Of a stretch of DNA of 64,000 bases, positions 46,087 through 55,226 are shown in pieces. Every line of letters begins with the position of its first letter. Position 1 is the stretch's first letter. The notes beneath the pieces were generated by a model. That model saw only the letters and a list, made by a program, of their open reading frames with translations, did no database searches and was not told the DNA's origin. The stretch covers positions 496,001 to 560,000 of the forward strand of contig PBQA01000013.1 of NCBI GenBank assembly GCA_002724925.1, in the 5' to 3' direction. Source of the stretch: Oceanospirillaceae bacterium (GTDB lineage Bacteria > Pseudomonadota > Gammaproteobacteria > Pseudomonadales > Oceanobacteraceae). The translations under genes were made by a program, and so were the position numbers.

Positions 46087-46698
46087 TTGGATATTCAGTT
46101 CAGCGATAAAACCCCGGTAGAGCGATATCACTTACTGGTGCAATCTGTCATTCCGCGACCCATCGCATGGATTCTCACCGCAGAAGAAGATGGTGGATTA
46201 AATCTGGCGCCATATTCCTTTTTTGCACCGGTATGTTCGGCACCACCGACCCTGGTTGTGTCTGTTGGCCAGAAGTCTGCTGGCACTGAAAAGGACAGCT
46301 ATCGCAATTTAAAGCGCTCGGGGTGGTGTGTCGTCAATATTGCTGATGCCAGTCAGGTGGATTCGTTGAATATGAGTTCCGCAACGCTTGCCGCGGGGGT
46401 GAGTGAAACCAGCAGTTTTGATATTCCGGTTGAACCTCAGGAAAGCTGGCCACTCCCTCGTGTTGCAGCGGCGCCTGTCGCCTTCTTGTGTCGTTACCAG
46501 CAACAGGTCGATCTGGGCGCTGCTCCTCAGCATGTTATTTTTCTCGAGATAGAGAGAATGTTCATTGATGAGGGGGTGGCGGCTGAGGTTGATGGGCGTC
46601 TCAAGCTCGATTCAGAATTGCTGAACCCATTGGCCAGACTAGGCGGTGCGGAATACGCCGCTCTTGGTGAAAGGATGGTGCGCCCGCGCCCGGAATGA
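46087..46698 (+). CDS. Flavin reductase-like FMN-binding protein
   Basis: A 203-residue split-barrel flavoprotein of the flavin reductase/DIM6-NTAB family (YHLLVQSVIPRPIAWILTAEEDGGLNLAPYSFFAPVCSAPPTLVVSVG is the diagnostic N-terminus). It probably binds FMN. Partner oxygenases are not adjacent. The start is TTG, supported by a strong AAGGAG five bases upstream. A bidirectional terminator separates it from feoB. Confidence 0.87.
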   Translation: MDIQFSDKTPVERYHLLVQSVIPRPIAWILTAEEDGGLNLAPYSFFAPVCSAPPTLVVSVGQKSAGTEKDSYRNLKRSGWCVVNIADASQVDSLNMSSATLAAGVSETSSFDIPVEPQESWPLPRVAAAPVAFLCRYQQQVDLGAAPQHVIFLEIERMFIDEGVAAEVDGRLKLDSELLNPLARLGGAEYAALGERMVRPRPE

Positions 46699-46731
46699 TG
46701 CCTTACTGATGGAAGGTCTGCGAGTACAGAT

Positions 46732-46762
46732 AAAAACGCCGGATTAATTATCCGGCGTTTTT
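46732..46762. terminator. Bidirectional terminator between flavin reductase and feoB
   Basis: A perfect 12-base inverted repeat (AAAAACGCCGGA / TCCGGCGTTTTT) with a seven-base loop and T runs on both strands, placed between two convergent genes. Confidence 0.92.
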
Positions 46763-46764
46763 AT

Positions 46765-49065
46765 TTAATCGACCTGAGTCAGCGGGATCATGCGCGCATC
46801 CCGTGCCTTACCGTAAGCCCGCATACGCCACAGGCAAAGAGCGATAAACGCAATACAGCCGACAATCCAGCTGGCGGCGGTTACCGGAGAGCTACCGAGT
46901 TGCCCCAGTTGATAGACGATAACGGCTGTGGTGTAAGCCAGACCGGTACTCCAGCCTGTCACAAACAGCATCCAGCGCATGCCGGATTCTCGTGCCATCG
47001 CCCCCAGAGTTGCCACACAGGGTGTGTAAAGCAGAACAAATACAAGGTAGGAGAAAGCTGCCCACTGGCTGACGAAGAGAACCTCCATCGTACTGAACGT
47101 TGCATCCTGCACACCTTGTTCTTCACCCTGGTCTGCGCCAATCAGAGAGAGGCCAAGCGGATCGAGCAGCGCGTCAGCAAGTCCCGCAAGGTTATCCGGA
47201 ATAGTCATTGCTGCCTCAGTCAGACCGCCCACGAGGTCATATTCACCTGCTTCGTCTTCGGCCGGGGAATAGAGCGCATCAAGAGTACCAACAACGGCTT
47301 CCTTGGCGAAAATACCGGTGATGATACCTACCGTGGCTGGCCAGTTCTCTTCCTGCACACCCAGTGGTGTGAAAGCAGGGGTTACTGTGCGAGCGATACT
47401 GGACAGTACAGACTTTTCACTGTCCTCGTTGCCGAAGCTGCCGTCGGTACCAAAAGAATTCAGGAAGCTGAGGACCACCACCACGGTGACAATGGTTTTA
47501 CCGGCCCGCAGGGTAAATGAGCGCAGACGTTCCCAGGTTTTCAGCAGGACGCCTTTTACTGTCGGGATGTGGTACGCCGGCAACTCCATTACGAAGGGGG
47601 TCAGCTCGGGTTTGAACAGTGTGTTTTTAAGGGCGACGCCAGTCAGCATTGCCATCACAATTCCCAGGATATACAGCCCGAAAACCATCAAGGCTCCATT
47701 TTCGCTGAAGAAGGCCGCAGCGAAGAGAGCGTAAACACTCAGGCGGGCACCACATGACATAAAGGGTGCCATCGCAATCGTCAGCAGGCGGTCTTTCTCG
47801 GTATCCATAGTGCGCGCAGCCATCACCGCCGGTACGTTGCAGCCGAAACCCACGATCAGAGGGACAAAGGATTTTCCGGGCAGGCCTACGCTGCGCATCA
47901 GCCGGTCCATAACAAAAGCGGCACGGGCCATATATCCGGAGTCTTCGACAACAGATAAGAAAAGATAAAGCCCCGCGATCACAGGAATAAAGGTAGCGAC
48001 TAACTGGATGCCTCCACCGAGACCATCGGCGAGAAGAGTGCTCAGCCACTGTGGAGCACCGATACTGTCCATCACTTCGTGCGTTCCATCGACGAACACA
48101 GTTGCGAACGCGATATCGAAAAAGTCGATAAAAGCGCCGCCGACGTTGATCGCAAAGAGGAACATCAGGTACATCATGAAGAAGAAAAAGGGAATTCCCA
48201 GCCAGCGATTCAGTACCCAGGCATCAATTTTTTCTGTGAGAGAGCGTCCTTTACTGCGGATAGTGAGTGCGTCCCGGAGAAGTACATCGATACTTCGGTA
48301 GCGACAGTTAGCGATCAGTACATCAATGGGCTGACCATGGGCGTTTTCAAGTTTTGCGCGTTGCTCAGAGGCCAGTTGTGCAACTTTCTGGCGGGCGTCA
48401 CTTTCGAGAGGCTGCAGTGAGTATATGTCGCACTCCAAGGCACGAATTGCGGTCCAGAAAGGATTATCCACCTTGCCCTGCAGTTGTGTCTGTAGCTCGT
48501 CGATAGCGAGATCGATGTCTTTGTCTGGTCTCACCATAGGCGTCGCAACCGTCGGATGCTCGAGTTTGTGAGCAATGGTACGGCACAGTTCTGGTACACC
48601 GACGTTGTCTGATGCTACGACCGGCACAACAGGAACACCTAAGCGCTGGGACAGTACCTGGCAGTCGACATGAATGCCTTCACGTTCCGCGACATCGATC
48701 ATGTTTACCGCGCAGACAACAGGTACACCCATGTCGAGCAGCTGTGACGTCAGAAACAGATTACGATGCAGGTTGCTGGCATCAAGAATGTTGATAATGA
48801 GGTCAGCTTCGCCGCTCAGGGCAAACTCGCGGGCGATTTTCTCGTCCGTTGACAGCTCTTCATCGTGACTGTCGAGGGCGTAGGTGCCGGGAAGGTCGAC
48901 AAGCGTATGTGGGCCATTGCGAAGATTCAGAACACCCTCTTTGCGGTCGACGGTGACGCCGGGCCAGTTACCGACTTTCTGGCGGGAGCCGGTCAGAGCG
49001 TTGAATAGAGTCGTCTTACCGCAGTTTGGGTTACCGATAACACCGATGGTCGCGCGTTGAGTCAA
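46765..49065 (-). CDS. feoB: Ferrous iron transporter FeoB
   Basis: Inner-membrane ferrous iron transporter. The 766 residues have an N-terminal G-protein domain (GNPNCGKTTLFNALTG at about 11-26, DLPG, NMID), a regulatory helical linker (to about 275), and the C-terminal permease with two Gate motifs (for example GFGCNVPAVMAARTMDTEKDRLLTIAMAPFMSCGARLSVY). It overlaps feoA by four bases. No FeoC gene is next to it. Expression should follow the Fur box in front of feoA. Confidence 0.96.
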   Translation of the reverse strand: MTQRATIGVIGNPNCGKTTLFNALTGSRQKVGNWPGVTVDRKEGVLNLRNGPHTLVDLPGTYALDSHDEELSTDEKIAREFALSGEADLIINILDASNLHRNLFLTSQLLDMGVPVVCAVNMIDVAEREGIHVDCQVLSQRLGVPVVPVVASDNVGVPELCRTIAHKLEHPTVATPMVRPDKDIDLAIDELQTQLQGKVDNPFWTAIRALECDIYSLQPLESDARQKVAQLASEQRAKLENAHGQPIDVLIANCRYRSIDVLLRDALTIRSKGRSLTEKIDAWVLNRWLGIPFFFFMMYLMFLFAINVGGAFIDFFDIAFATVFVDGTHEVMDSIGAPQWLSTLLADGLGGGIQLVATFIPVIAGLYLFLSVVEDSGYMARAAFVMDRLMRSVGLPGKSFVPLIVGFGCNVPAVMAARTMDTEKDRLLTIAMAPFMSCGARLSVYALFAAAFFSENGALMVFGLYILGIVMAMLTGVALKNTLFKPELTPFVMELPAYHIPTVKGVLLKTWERLRSFTLRAGKTIVTVVVVLSFLNSFGTDGSFGNEDSEKSVLSSIARTVTPAFTPLGVQEENWPATVGIITGIFAKEAVVGTLDALYSPAEDEAGEYDLVGGLTEAAMTIPDNLAGLADALLDPLGLSLIGADQGEEQGVQDATFSTMEVLFVSQWAAFSYLVFVLLYTPCVATLGAMARESGMRWMLFVTGWSTGLAYTTAVIVYQLGQLGSSPVTAASWIVGCIAFIALCLWRMRAYGKARDARMIPLTQVD

Positions 49066-49298
49066 AGTAAGTCTACCTCAATGATGGCTGCTTCTTGTTT
49101 TCGCAGGCTGACAGATGCACCACGTAACTGAATCTGAATCGGGTCGCCAAGTGGTGCCAGGCGCATGACCTGAATTTCAGCACCTGGCATGACACCCAGT
49201 GCGAGGAGTTTTCGCCGAAAGTTGGTTTCAACGGCCGAGAAACCTGTGATCGTAGCTTTGGCGCCAACGCTCGCCTGATCCAGTGTGGTACGGGTCAT
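49062..49298 (-). CDS. feoA: Ferrous iron transport protein FeoA
   Basis: A 78-residue SH3-like cytosolic protein that supports FeoB (LLALGVMPGAEIQVMRLAPLGDPIQIQLRGASVSLRKQEAAIIEV). I chose the ATG at 49298 (MTRTTLDQASVGAKATI). The 19 codons before it would run across the Fur box and are unlikely to be translated. It is co-transcribed and translationally coupled with feoB. Confidence 0.93.
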   Translation of the reverse strand: MTRTTLDQASVGAKATITGFSAVETNFRRKLLALGVMPGAEIQVMRLAPLGDPIQIQLRGASVSLRKQEAAIIEVDLL

Positions 49299-49325
49299 GA
49301 ATTCTAATCTCGGGAAATGGTGCTT

Positions 49326-49344
49326 AATGATAATCCTTATCATT
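49326..49344 (-). promoter_or_regulatory. Fur box upstream of feoAB
   Basis: AATGATAA-TCC-TTATCATT is a perfect 19-base palindrome that matches the Fur consensus (GATAATGATAATCATTATC) in its core. It lies 28 bases before the feoA ATG. Fe(II)-Fur should repress feoAB when iron is plentiful. Confidence 0.88.
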
Positions 49345-49557
49345 AGTGTAAGCAAGTCGCTCGCGGATGTCCTTTAGGCAGACAAGACTTTACAGAGCGG
49401 AATATAGAAATACTACTTCGCTAATATTTTAATATATTTGCCTTAAACCATTTATTCGGTAATATTGCTCCCCCTATATATCAGCGGGCATATATATCCG
49501 ATATGTCTGCAAACAATAGTGCACCCCTATAAATATCTTTTAACCAGAGGTTACCGC

Positions 49558-50022
49558 GTGTCTGTATTTGATCAGGACATTGATAAAAAAATTCGTCAGC
49601 ACCAGCAGCAGATTGCTGAGCTGGAGCAGTTGAAGAAAGATCAGGAAAAAAAGATCGAAGGACTGAAAGAGTTTGATGTAGCTATCAAGCGTTTGTGCAA
49701 CCAAAACGCTCTGACTGAAGATGAGCTGTACGTGTCCCGCTCTGAACAGATTGAAGCCTGGTTGGTTGGCATGGCGAAAAGTGAATCACCGTCATCCATC
49801 TACAACAACCTGAAGCGTCACTTCGAGAAGTCTATCGCGCGCGAAGCGAAAAAGGGCGATAAGAAAACGTCCTCACTGCCCAAGCCTAAACTGGCGGTTG
49901 GTACCTATCGCAATCCAGCGACTCAGGAAAAGGTCGAAAAGATTAAGCGTAACCCGCGTCAGCTTGATCAGTGGATTGATGAGCACGGTATTCAGATTGT
50001 CCGTACCTGGAAAATCGACTGA
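49558..50022 (+). CDS. MvaT/MvaU-like H-NS-family nucleoid protein
   Basis: A 154-residue protein. An N-terminal coiled coil (about 5-50, DQDIDKKIRQHQQQIAELEQLKKDQEKKIEGLKEFD) for oligomerisation is joined by a Lys-rich linker to a C-terminal domain: GTYRNPATQEKVEKIKRNPRQLDQWIDEHGIQIVRTW. This has the shape of the MvaT AT-binding domain (YKNPHTGE...LKEWKAKWG...VESW). MvaT silences AT-rich foreign genes. The start is GTG at 49558 with AGAGG seven bases upstream. Its own upstream region (49356-49557) is AT-rich, fitting autoregulation. The middle segment is longer than in Pseudomonas MvaT. Confidence 0.75.
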   Translation: MSVFDQDIDKKIRQHQQQIAELEQLKKDQEKKIEGLKEFDVAIKRLCNQNALTEDELYVSRSEQIEAWLVGMAKSESPSSIYNNLKRHFEKSIAREAKKGDKKTSSLPKPKLAVGTYRNPATQEKVEKIKRNPRQLDQWIDEHGIQIVRTWKID

Positions 50023-50064
50023 GTACTGTCTCTGACGAGAAGCTGATTTCAGTCTTTGAATAGA

Positions 50065-50097
50065 AAAAGGGTGCCTTGAACAAGGTACCCTTTTTTT
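50065..50097 (+). terminator. Intrinsic terminator after the MvaT-like gene
   Basis: GGGTGCCTTG/CAAGGTACCC (50069-50090, one G-U pair, two-base loop) is flanked by A and T runs and followed by seven T. It lies between convergent genes and could serve both. Confidence 0.9.
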
Positions 50098-50128
50098 GTA
50101 CTGCATTTTTTGTACTGTATTAATATCG

Positions 50129-52057
50129 TTATGCGATGCGTAAGCGTAAAGCACGTTTGACGATATCGATTTCCTGAACCTCGACTTTCATTGCCTGGCC
50201 AAGGACAAAACGTGCTTTGTCATTGCTGTGAACAATGGTCTTACTGTCAAACTTCCAGCCACCTTTTGTTTTGCGACGATCAATCACACCATCAATGCCT
50301 GAGTTATTCAGGCGGACAGTAATTGAGCTGCTGTTCATATGCACAATAGTGGCGTCGTAAAGCGTGCCTTCTTCCTGACGGCTCAGCCATTCCAGCTTCA
50401 GCCACTGTTCAGAAAGGTTAGAAGCCATGCGAGCACGATTTTGACGGTCCTGAATGTTACTCAGCTGTTCGTCAGTAAATGCTGGTGGCGTTTCGTTATT
50501 GAGAAGCGCACGTACTGTCCGGTGAATCAGCAGGTCATTGTACTTGCGCAAAGGTGACGTGAAGGTGGTGTAACAAGTGAAACCCAGCCCCATATGTGGG
50601 GAGCCCTCACGGCCAAACACGCTACGGTCCATCTGACGGCTCAGAATGGTACGCAGTGGCAGGTCGGTTTCTGCAACAGTCGCGTCCTGGAGCAATTTAA
50701 CGTAGCTCTCGAGTGTAGTGAGATCCGGTTTTTGTTCCAGCCCCAACTGCTCTTTCAGCAAAGCCGCGGCTTCGCCGAGGCGCTCGGTGCGAATGCCACT
50801 CTGCTGAATAAACATGCCTGCGTTCTGGCTGCGAAGCCACTCGGCAACGCTGCGATTACAGACCAGCATGCACTCTTCAACCAGCTTATGGGCGGCATTG
50901 CGCTCAATACGAACGATTTCTTCCACCTTGCCCTGCTCATTCAGAACAAGTTTGTAGTCTGGTCGGTCTTCCATCACCAGGCAGTGCGTCTGGCGCCACT
51001 GATTCAGTGCGCGGGCACAATCTGCAAGATGAAGTACCGGGCCATGCAATTCAGCGGGAATGTCATCACAGCCGCTGTCGATCAGCTGGGCTACCTGAGA
51101 GTAAGTGAGCTTGGCTTTGCTTTCGATAATAGCGCTGTGAAGTTTGGTCTCTTTAACCCCCGCATCGCCGTCAAGTCTGAGTTCAGCGACCATGGCCAGG
51201 CGTTTTTCGCCTGCCTGCAGTGAACTGAAGTTTTCTGACAGTTCGGTGGGCAGCATAGGTACAACGCAGTCTGCGAAATACGCGGATGTTGCACGAGTTG
51301 CCGCTGCTTCTTCGAGAGGCGAGCCTGCTGGAATCAGAGCATCAGGATCTGCAATCGCGACCCAAAGTGTCCAGCCATCGCTGTGCGCCTCTGCAAACAA
51401 TGCATCATCGATATCGCGCGTGCCAGCGGAATCTATCGTGACGAAAGGCAGGTGCGTCAGGTCGGTACGTTCTGCAGATTGAGTGTCAATCTGAGACGCG
51501 TCGATGGCATTGACAGTGTTCATCACGTCTTCACTGAACTCATTGTTCAGATCAAAGCGGACCTGCATAAACAGACGCTCAATATTTGGTGTGCTTTCCT
51601 TTCCAATGATGCTGTCGATACGCGCCTGAGCTTTGCCTTTAGGAAATGGATGGCGCGTCAGAGTGGCAGAAACAAAGTCGCCGTCCTCTGCATTCAGGCG
51701 GTCCTGCGGGGGAACGAAAATCCAGCGGTTTAATTTGTCGTGGTCAGGTTCAATAAAGTGACCTTTGCCGCGAACAATGTAGCGGCCACAGAAAGCCTTC
51801 AGTTCTGATTCGCGCAGCTTCTCGACGAATGCCTGCTCTTTGTCATCGCCTGCCGGCTCTACCCGGAAGTCAATGACATCGCCGGGCAGGACTTTTTCCA
51901 TTTCGTCGGGGGAAAGGAAATAGCTCTTCCCTTCATCGGTGCCGACAAAGCCGAAACGACCCTGGCTTCCACGCACCAGGCCCGAGTAGCGCGGGGTATT
52001 GTGGTGGATTTCCTGCTTCAGTTGTTTCAGCTGCGTAAGTGCGTTCTTATCAAGCAT
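50129..52057 (-). CDS. rnb: Exoribonuclease II family protein (RNase II)
   Basis: A 642-residue 3'-5' exoribonuclease of the RNB family, close to E. coli RNase II in length. It has N-terminal cold-shock-like domains, the RNB catalytic centre (VTIDSAGTRDIDDALFAE with the acidic quartet, about residues 210-227) and a C-terminal S1 domain (about 565-642). It lacks the long extra tail of RNase R. I chose the ATG at 52057 (MLDKNALTQLKQLK). The frame continues to a TTG seven codons upstream, and neither has a good ribosome-binding site. Confidence 0.9.
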   Translation of the reverse strand: MLDKNALTQLKQLKQEIHHNTPRYSGLVRGSQGRFGFVGTDEGKSYFLSPDEMEKVLPGDVIDFRVEPAGDDKEQAFVEKLRESELKAFCGRYIVRGKGHFIEPDHDKLNRWIFVPPQDRLNAEDGDFVSATLTRHPFPKGKAQARIDSIIGKESTPNIERLFMQVRFDLNNEFSEDVMNTVNAIDASQIDTQSAERTDLTHLPFVTIDSAGTRDIDDALFAEAHSDGWTLWVAIADPDALIPAGSPLEEAAATRATSAYFADCVVPMLPTELSENFSSLQAGEKRLAMVAELRLDGDAGVKETKLHSAIIESKAKLTYSQVAQLIDSGCDDIPAELHGPVLHLADCARALNQWRQTHCLVMEDRPDYKLVLNEQGKVEEIVRIERNAAHKLVEECMLVCNRSVAEWLRSQNAGMFIQQSGIRTERLGEAAALLKEQLGLEQKPDLTTLESYVKLLQDATVAETDLPLRTILSRQMDRSVFGREGSPHMGLGFTCYTTFTSPLRKYNDLLIHRTVRALLNNETPPAFTDEQLSNIQDRQNRARMASNLSEQWLKLEWLSRQEEGTLYDATIVHMNSSSITVRLNNSGIDGVIDRRKTKGGWKFDSKTIVHSNDKARFVLGQAMKVEVQEIDIVKRALRLRIA

Positions 52058-52154
52058 CCGGAGGGACTCTGGTCTCAAAAAGCGGCAAGTTTACTGGAAT
52101 TGTCTCTGGGCTTCGAGTACTCGTCGTCTTCTTATCCGGATATGATCGTTTCAC

Positions 52155-52799
52155 TCAGGCACGATAGAGTGTGACCCGGCGGAATTCGTCTAATTCGTCC
52201 AGGTCAGGAACGGTGAAAGAGTCGACGGCTGATACCGATTGGTAAGGGGGGAAGTCGAAATTCCTGATTCTGGAGTCAGCGACCAGGACCGAGGGGGCTT
52301 TTTCTCTGAACACATCGAGAAAAGGGAGATTGGCGCGATCATAGAGAACGTCTGCAGCAATCAGAATATCGGCGTCTGCGTTGAGGGTGAAAATATCGTC
52401 ATGCAACTCAACAGCAACCCGATTGAGTTGTGCGTTAACGGCACAGGACTTCAGAGCATCCGGATCAATGTCGCAAGCAATCACTCGCTCAGCACCCACC
52501 ATGGCACAGGCGATGGCGACGACGCCGGAACCTGCACCAAAGTCGATGACGGTTTTCCCCTGAACCCAGTCTGGGTTATCCAGAATCGCACGGGCGAGTA
52601 CTTGTCCACTTGCCCAGCAGAAGGCCCAGTAGGCTGGGTAGGCTTGAATTTGTAAAATTTCTTCTTGGGTGAACGCACGTCGCATTGATTCGGGTTCTAC
52701 CAGCCACAGGGATATCTCCGGGCATTGTGGCAAGTTCTGGGCGGTGACCTGTGCTTCGGGGTGCATTTTGCGGATGAGTGTGTTGAGTTGATCACTCAT
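52155..52799 (-). CDS. ETFB-methyltransferase-like class I SAM methyltransferase (copy 1)
   Basis: A 214-residue methyltransferase. It shows the lead-in PAYWAFCWASGQVLARAILDNPDWVQGKTV, the SAM motif VIDFGAGSGVVAIACAMVGA, CDIDPDAL and the post-motif ILIAADVLYD. This pattern resembles the METTL20/ETFB-lysine methyltransferases and the NNMT-like group. The protein substrate is unproven. It is a paralogue of the gene at 56972. The ATG at 52799 overlaps the end of the MBL hydrolase gene by eight bases, so the two are coupled. Confidence 0.87.
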   Translation of the reverse strand: MSDQLNTLIRKMHPEAQVTAQNLPQCPEISLWLVEPESMRRAFTQEEILQIQAYPAYWAFCWASGQVLARAILDNPDWVQGKTVIDFGAGSGVVAIACAMVGAERVIACDIDPDALKSCAVNAQLNRVAVELHDDIFTLNADADILIAADVLYDRANLPFLDVFREKAPSVLVADSRIRNFDFPPYQSVSAVDSFTVPDLDELDEFRRVTLYRA

Positions 52800-53553
52800 T
52801 GCCAGATGTTCCCGGTCGTAACTGGATGGTCTGTCCGGGTCTGGCAACCTGATATCCAGCTTTGCTCATTATGTCTCCGGCAGATTCATCGGCGTAGTGG
52901 TAGAGCGTCAGGCGCTGGCATATGTCGGGGCGGTACTCCCGAGCGAGGTCATCAAGTCCCGTATGAGAAGGGTTGGGATCAAGACCACAATCATGGAACA
53001 GACACTCTTCTGCGCTGACAACATGATGAAGCAGCTCTGGAACCGGCCGGGTATCCCCGCTATAAAAGAAAACGCCAGGTAATTGCAGTGCAAAGCTGGA
53101 ACCGGGACCATGGTGGCGTGTCGGATGAATACGGAAGTCTTCCTCGCCATAGCGGAAAGCATCAGAGACCGGGCGTAACTGAAATGACTGCCAGAAATCA
53201 TGATCGCCTTCTGCCATCTGGCCGGGGTAGGTCGCGAGTCTCTGATGCAACAAAGTGATCAGGGACACAGGTACGAACAGCGGAATGGGGGCTGCCTTGC
53301 GCAGACGCGCACGCACCGTGAGAATTTCCAGATCGGCGATATGATCAAGGTGGCAATGGGTCAGGAATATCGCCGCAGGGAGCTGGCCGTTGTAGTGTTC
53401 AGCGTAAGCGTTCAGTGTGCCGGGTCCACAGTCGACTAACAGCAATGGGCTGCCATTTTTTTCCAGAACGGCAGCTGATGAGCCCACCGACAGGTTGCCA
53501 CCGCTACCTGTGCCGGTGAAAAATAGTGAATATGATACGGAGTTCCGGGTCAT
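52792..53553 (-). CDS. MBL-fold metallo-hydrolase (RNase Z-like family)
   Basis: A 253-residue metallo-beta-lactamase-fold hydrolase. It has [20 protein letters not shown] at the start, the zinc motif [12 protein letters not shown] (HxHxDH), further ligands in [19 protein letters not shown] and [12 protein letters not shown], and a late YHYAD. The layout is that of the lactonase/RNase Z-like superfamily; substrate unknown. I chose the ATG at 53553, since the upstream open frame runs into the msrA start on the other strand. It is divergent from msrA, with only 34 bases between starts. Confidence 0.83.
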   Translation of the reverse strand: MTRNSVSYSLFFTGTGSGGNLSVGSSAAVLEKNGSPLLLVDCGPGTLNAYAEHYNGQLPAAIFLTHCHLDHIADLEILTVRARLRKAAPIPLFVPVSLITLLHQRLATYPGQMAEGDHDFWQSFQLRPVSDAFRYGEEDFRIHPTRHHGPGSSFALQLPGVFFYSGDTRPVPELLHHVVSAEECLFHDCGLDPNPSHTGLDDLAREYRPDICQRLTLYHYADESAGDIMSKAGYQVARPGQTIQLRPGTSGNE

Positions 53554-53587
53554 GATACTCAGCCAGTTTTTCAGGAGGTTATCGCTG

Positions 53588-54223
53588 ATGTGGCGTCCGA
53601 AGTTAATGCAGATACCAACAGCACTGGAGGCGTTGCCGGGGCGCAAAGAAGCGATACCGGTCGAGCCTGAACATTTTGTTAATGGTCGTAATATTACAGG
53701 GCCTTGTCCACAGGGGCTGAAAGAAATTATCGTAGGAATGGGATGTTTCTGGGGCGCTGAGCGACTTTTCTGGCAGTTGCCGGGTGTGAAGGTGACGTCG
53801 GTCGGTTATGGCGGCGGTCATACCCGCAACCCTACTTACGATGAGGTATGCTCTGGCCATACAGGTCATACCGAGCTGGTAAGAATCTGGTTTGACCCCG
53901 CGGTCATTACTCTGGAAGCCATTCTTAAAGTCTTCTGGGAAAATCATGATCCGACTCAGGGCATGAGACAGGGCAATGATATTGGTACCCAGTACCGCTC
54001 AGCGCTCTACACCGACAGTGATGATGACCTTGAAATTGCCAAGGCAAGCCGTGATAAGTACCAGCAATCACTGCACGCTGCGAGCTACCCTGACATTACG
54101 ACGGAATTGCGCTCGAACGTACGCTATTACTTGGCGGAGACATATCACCAGCAGTATCTGGCGAAAAATCCGAACGGTTACTGTGGCCTGGCGGGCTGCT
54201 CTGTCGGTTTTCCAGAGGCGTAG
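53588..54223 (+). CDS. msrA: Peptide methionine sulfoxide reductase MsrA
   Basis: Repairs methionine-S-sulfoxide in proteins. The 211 residues match the long E. coli type (212). The N-terminal extension ([19 protein letters not shown]) is present, then the active-site [18 protein letters not shown] and a C-terminal resolving Cys pair ([12 protein letters not shown]). The ATG at 53588 has a perfect AGGAGGT eight bases upstream, which decides the start against earlier in-frame ATGs. The tatD-like gene follows after 10 bases. Confidence 0.96.
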   Translation: MWRPKLMQIPTALEALPGRKEAIPVEPEHFVNGRNITGPCPQGLKEIIVGMGCFWGAERLFWQLPGVKVTSVGYGGGHTRNPTYDEVCSGHTGHTELVRIWFDPAVITLEAILKVFWENHDPTQGMRQGNDIGTQYRSALYTDSDDDLEIAKASRDKYQQSLHAASYPDITTELRSNVRYYLAETYHQQYLAKNPNGYCGLAGCSVGFPEA

Positions 54224-54233
54224 ATATCAGCGC

Positions 54234-55082
54234 ATGAAAGCAGCCGGAGAAGCTTCACTGCAATGGTTTGACGCCCACTGCCATTTCGACTTTGACGTAT
54301 TTGAAGGCCGTCGGGAAGGCGATTGGGCACAGGCGAGCACAGCAGGCGTTGGGGGAGTCATGATTCCCGGTGTCAGTCGCGCTCTGACAGAAGCTTTGAT
54401 GAAAAGACCGTCGCAAGGCTGGAATCAACATTGTCTTGCAGGTCTGCATCCCTACTGGTGTCATGAACATCAGCCCTCTGATCTCGACTTCCTTGAGCAG
54501 GCGCTGAAGCAATTAAAATCAGCCGCTGTCGGTGAGGCTGGGCTCGATGTACACCTTGTTAAGTCTGGGCGGGTATCGCTGGATACTCAGTGGTACTGGC
54601 TGCTTCCTCAGATTGAGCTTGCAGAGCACCTGCGCTTGCCTTTAGTTCTGCACGTCCGGGGCATGCACGATGAGCTTTGCTCCTTTCTTCGTCGCCGTCG
54701 CTTTACCCATGGTGGTCTCGTGCACGCGTTTTCTGGAAGTGAGCAGCAGGGCAGGCGCTGGCATGAGCTGGGCTTCGCACTCGGGGTTGGCGGGGCCATG
54801 ACTCATCCCCGCGCCCAGCGCTTGCGCTGTACCCTGCAGGCATTGCCTGTTGAGTCTCTACTGTTGGAGACTGACTCGCCGGATATGGCGCCCGCTTTTA
54901 CGGCTGATCAGGTAAACGTTCCAGCGATGATTCCACTTTACGGTGCCATTCTGGCACGATTGCGCAATATGGATTCCTTGTCTGAAATAGCCCAGATTTT
55001 GCAGCAGAATCTGTACCGGATTTTTCCTTCGCTTGCGGTAAATTCGTCTGAAAACACATTTCTTAATAGTCTTAAGGACTGA
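54234..55082 (+). CDS. TatD-family metal-dependent hydrolase
   Basis: A 282-residue amidohydrolase-fold nuclease of the TatD/YcfH/YjjV group. It shows WFDAHCHFDFDVFEG (HxH metal motif), AGLHPYW, VGEAGLDVHL, LVLHVRGMHDEL, LVHAFSGS and the C-terminal LLLETDSPDMAP. TatD proteins are 3'-5' DNases or D-aminoacyl-tRNA deacylase-like enzymes. The exact role is uncertain. The start at 54234 gives MKAAGEASLQWFDAHCHFD. It probably shares a transcript with msrA, both being repair or stress functions. Confidence 0.88.
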   Translation: MKAAGEASLQWFDAHCHFDFDVFEGRREGDWAQASTAGVGGVMIPGVSRALTEALMKRPSQGWNQHCLAGLHPYWCHEHQPSDLDFLEQALKQLKSAAVGEAGLDVHLVKSGRVSLDTQWYWLLPQIELAEHLRLPLVLHVRGMHDELCSFLRRRRFTHGGLVHAFSGSEQQGRRWHELGFALGVGGAMTHPRAQRLRCTLQALPVESLLLETDSPDMAPAFTADQVNVPAMIPLYGAILARLRNMDSLSEIAQILQQNLYRIFPSLAVNSSENTFLNSLKD

Positions 55083-55120
55083 CAATCCGACCGAATCCCT
55101 GGGGCTGAAAAGATCCCTTG

Positions 55121-55226
55121 CTGGGCTTGATGCACAGGCGTAGCTTGGTTTGCCCGGTCTCTGAAAGAAGCTCGGAAGGATGCACCAAAGAGGCCTCAAC
55201 CAACGCCGCGAACCCGTCAGGGAGGG
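55121..55226 (+). ncRNA. Putative structured 5' leader of the Yip1-domain gene
   Basis: Nested helices can be drawn. An outer helix pairs GGCG (55137-55140) plus TTGGTT (55145-55150) with AACCAA (55198-55203) plus CGCC (55204-55207), leaving a four-base TAGC bulge. An inner helix pairs GGTCTCT (55156-55162) with AGAGGCC (55189-55195). A small CCC/GGG hairpin (55213-55222) overlaps the GGGAGGG ribosome-binding region. GATGCAC occurs twice (55129-55135, 55179-55185). I match it to no known riboswitch. Confidence 0.35.

Noticed and set aside
53976-54233. Upstream extension of the TatD-like gene inside msrA
   Set aside because: It reads msrA in the wrong frame. The TatD fold starts at the ATG at 54234.
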